Shown one piece after another: positions 63,414 to 64,000 of a stretch of DNA of 64,000 nt. Made by a program: the position numbers and the translations under genes. Origin of the DNA: Dongia_A sp035695765 (GTDB lineage: Bacteria > Pseudomonadota > Alphaproteobacteria > Dongiales > Dongiaceae); the NCBI GenBank assembly GCA_035695765.1, contig DASRRI010000061.1, positions 54,411-118,410 on the forward strand. Direction: 5' to 3'. The number at the start of each line of letters is the position of its first letter. Within the stretch, counting starts at the first letter, position 1. A model generated the notes under the pieces. That model did not search any database. It was not told where the DNA came from and was given only the letters and a program-made list of their open reading frames with translations.

Positions 63414-63435
63414 GCTAAGTTCGTGCTGATTATCG

Positions 63436-63705
63436 ATGACCGAGCCGCGCCTCAAGCCATCTGAACTACCTGGCTGGCCACGCTGGCTGAGTGAGGACCT
63501 GGCTGCCGCTTATGTCGGCGTTTCGCAAACGACCTTTCGCCATGAGATAGCAGCAGGTGTTTGGCCGAAGCCCCGTAGGGCGGGAAGGCATGGCGGCCGA
63601 AACGTGTGGGATCGCCATTCGCTCGATCGAGCTTCAGATGAGCTATCCAATCCTTCCCGGATCGAAAAAGAGCAGATGCTGAAGGCAGTCCGCGGCAAAA
63701 TCTAA
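63436..63705 (+). CDS. AlpA/excisionase-like helix-turn-helix protein
   Basis: 89 residues. The segment WLSEDLAAAYVGVSQTTFRH and the following EIAAGVWPKPRRAGRHGGRN with VWDRHSLD form a MerR/AlpA-type winged helix-turn-helix (HTH_17), used by excisionases and small activators of integrated elements. It has a basic, proline-containing wing and a charged C-terminal helix. Being 300 nt from a tRNA 3' end, it may belong to a phage or island whose integrase lies beyond the window. No integrase is visible here. Confidence 0.75.
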   Translation: MTEPRLKPSELPGWPRWLSEDLAAAYVGVSQTTFRHEIAAGVWPKPRRAGRHGGRNVWDRHSLDRASDELSNPSRIEKEQMLKAVRGKI

Positions 63706-64000
63706 GCTGGGGAGTTGTCGGTGGAGACGATGATGCACGGATCATTTCGGGACCTGACGTGCAATGCGTTTGGAGCGAACACAATGGCGCGATCGTGAGT
63801 TGAGCCTTCGCCATCTCCAGTGAGGCTAGGCATCCGGCAAGCGGTGTCGATTTCCTGATGGTCTGCCTGATCGAGTTCAAAGAGCCACGGCGCGGAGGTC
63901 AATCTTCTCAGCCCAAGCATTCGCGCCCTATACGCTTTGGCCGATGCCGGCCGCATTCCGTTCCTTCTGGGATGTATTGGCCAGACACCTGGACCTTCCA
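63706..64000. other. 295-nt right end, no convincing gene
   Basis: The minus strand has an 84-codon open frame at 63702-63956 (LRRLTSAPWLFELDQADHQE, then THDRAIVFAPNALHVRSRND) that reads like a remnant of a protein but has no clear start signal or known family. No plus-strand gene is supported. The region may continue an accessory element past the window edge. Confidence 0.4.

Noticed and set aside
63452..63880. 142-codon minus-strand frame opposite the excisionase-like gene
   Set aside because: It overlaps the better supported HTH gene almost completely and has no recognisable domain or ribosome-binding site.

Overview
The window reads as a stretch of core chromosome from a GC-rich alphaproteobacterium, most likely in or near the Rhodospirillales. 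Pointers are the aerobic cobaltochelatase pair cobS-cobT behind a J-domain gene, a stand-alone L-malyl-CoA/beta-methylmalyl-CoA lyase, the xerD/aroK/aroB order, small alphaproteobacterial families (DUF2889, DUF3572, CHCC zinc finger) and the intergenic palindromic elements typical of this class. This placement is inference; no rRNA is present.

Layout. 1-4.6 kb (minus): accA (cut by the window edge), malyl-CoA lyase, xerD, a large secreted proline-rich protein and an overlapping 47-residue membrane peptide. 4.7-8.8 kb (plus): aroK-aroB, a CNNM/CorC-like membrane protein, a decayed YbjQ-family gene and a DUF2889 gene. 8.9-15.8 kb: bolA, a DMT exporter, J-domain protein, cobS, cobT and recQ. 15.9-19.2 kb: a frameshifted secreted gene, then minus-strand metallophosphoesterase, dienelactone hydrolase, zincin and periplasmic binding protein. 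19.4-28.3 kb: a Rieske oxygenase under a possible palindromic operator, convergent bioD, a GFA protein, the biotin operon bioB-A-F-H-C and a glycosyltransferase.

28.5-37.1 kb is the replication block on the minus strand: rhodanese, dnaA, dnaN, recF, gyrB, with rpsT beyond a 0.7 kb gene-free gap. 37.2-40.3 kb: dapF, mtaB, ftsY. 41-45.7 kb: kynA, a HigBA-type toxin-antitoxin pair whose toxin seems frameshifted, a threonine-dehydratase-like enzyme, mntH behind a Fur/Mur-like box, and an unassigned TIM-barrel gene. 45.7-51.3 kb: SDR, a marR-emrA-emrB efflux operon with a visible operator, and a soluble chemoreceptor with its sensor at the C-terminus. 51.3-55.9 kb (minus): CHCC zinc finger, polA, a small membrane protein, methyltransferase, nudK. 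56-59.2 kb: an ABC-2 ATPase, a palindromic repeat that reaches into the start of a lipoprotein hydrolase, DUF3572 and a CBS protein. 59.4-62.8 kb: a TRAP transporter split over two strands. The right end has tRNA-Arg(CCG), a small unknown gene and an excisionase-like HTH gene, which may mark the start of an integrated element.

I found no CRISPR array, no complete IS element and no convincing new multigene defence or mobile system. The most notable items are two genes that each lack one G in a G-rich run, the repeat fused in frame to a lipoprotein, the operator-like palindromes, the dnaA neighbourhood and the tRNA-proximal end.
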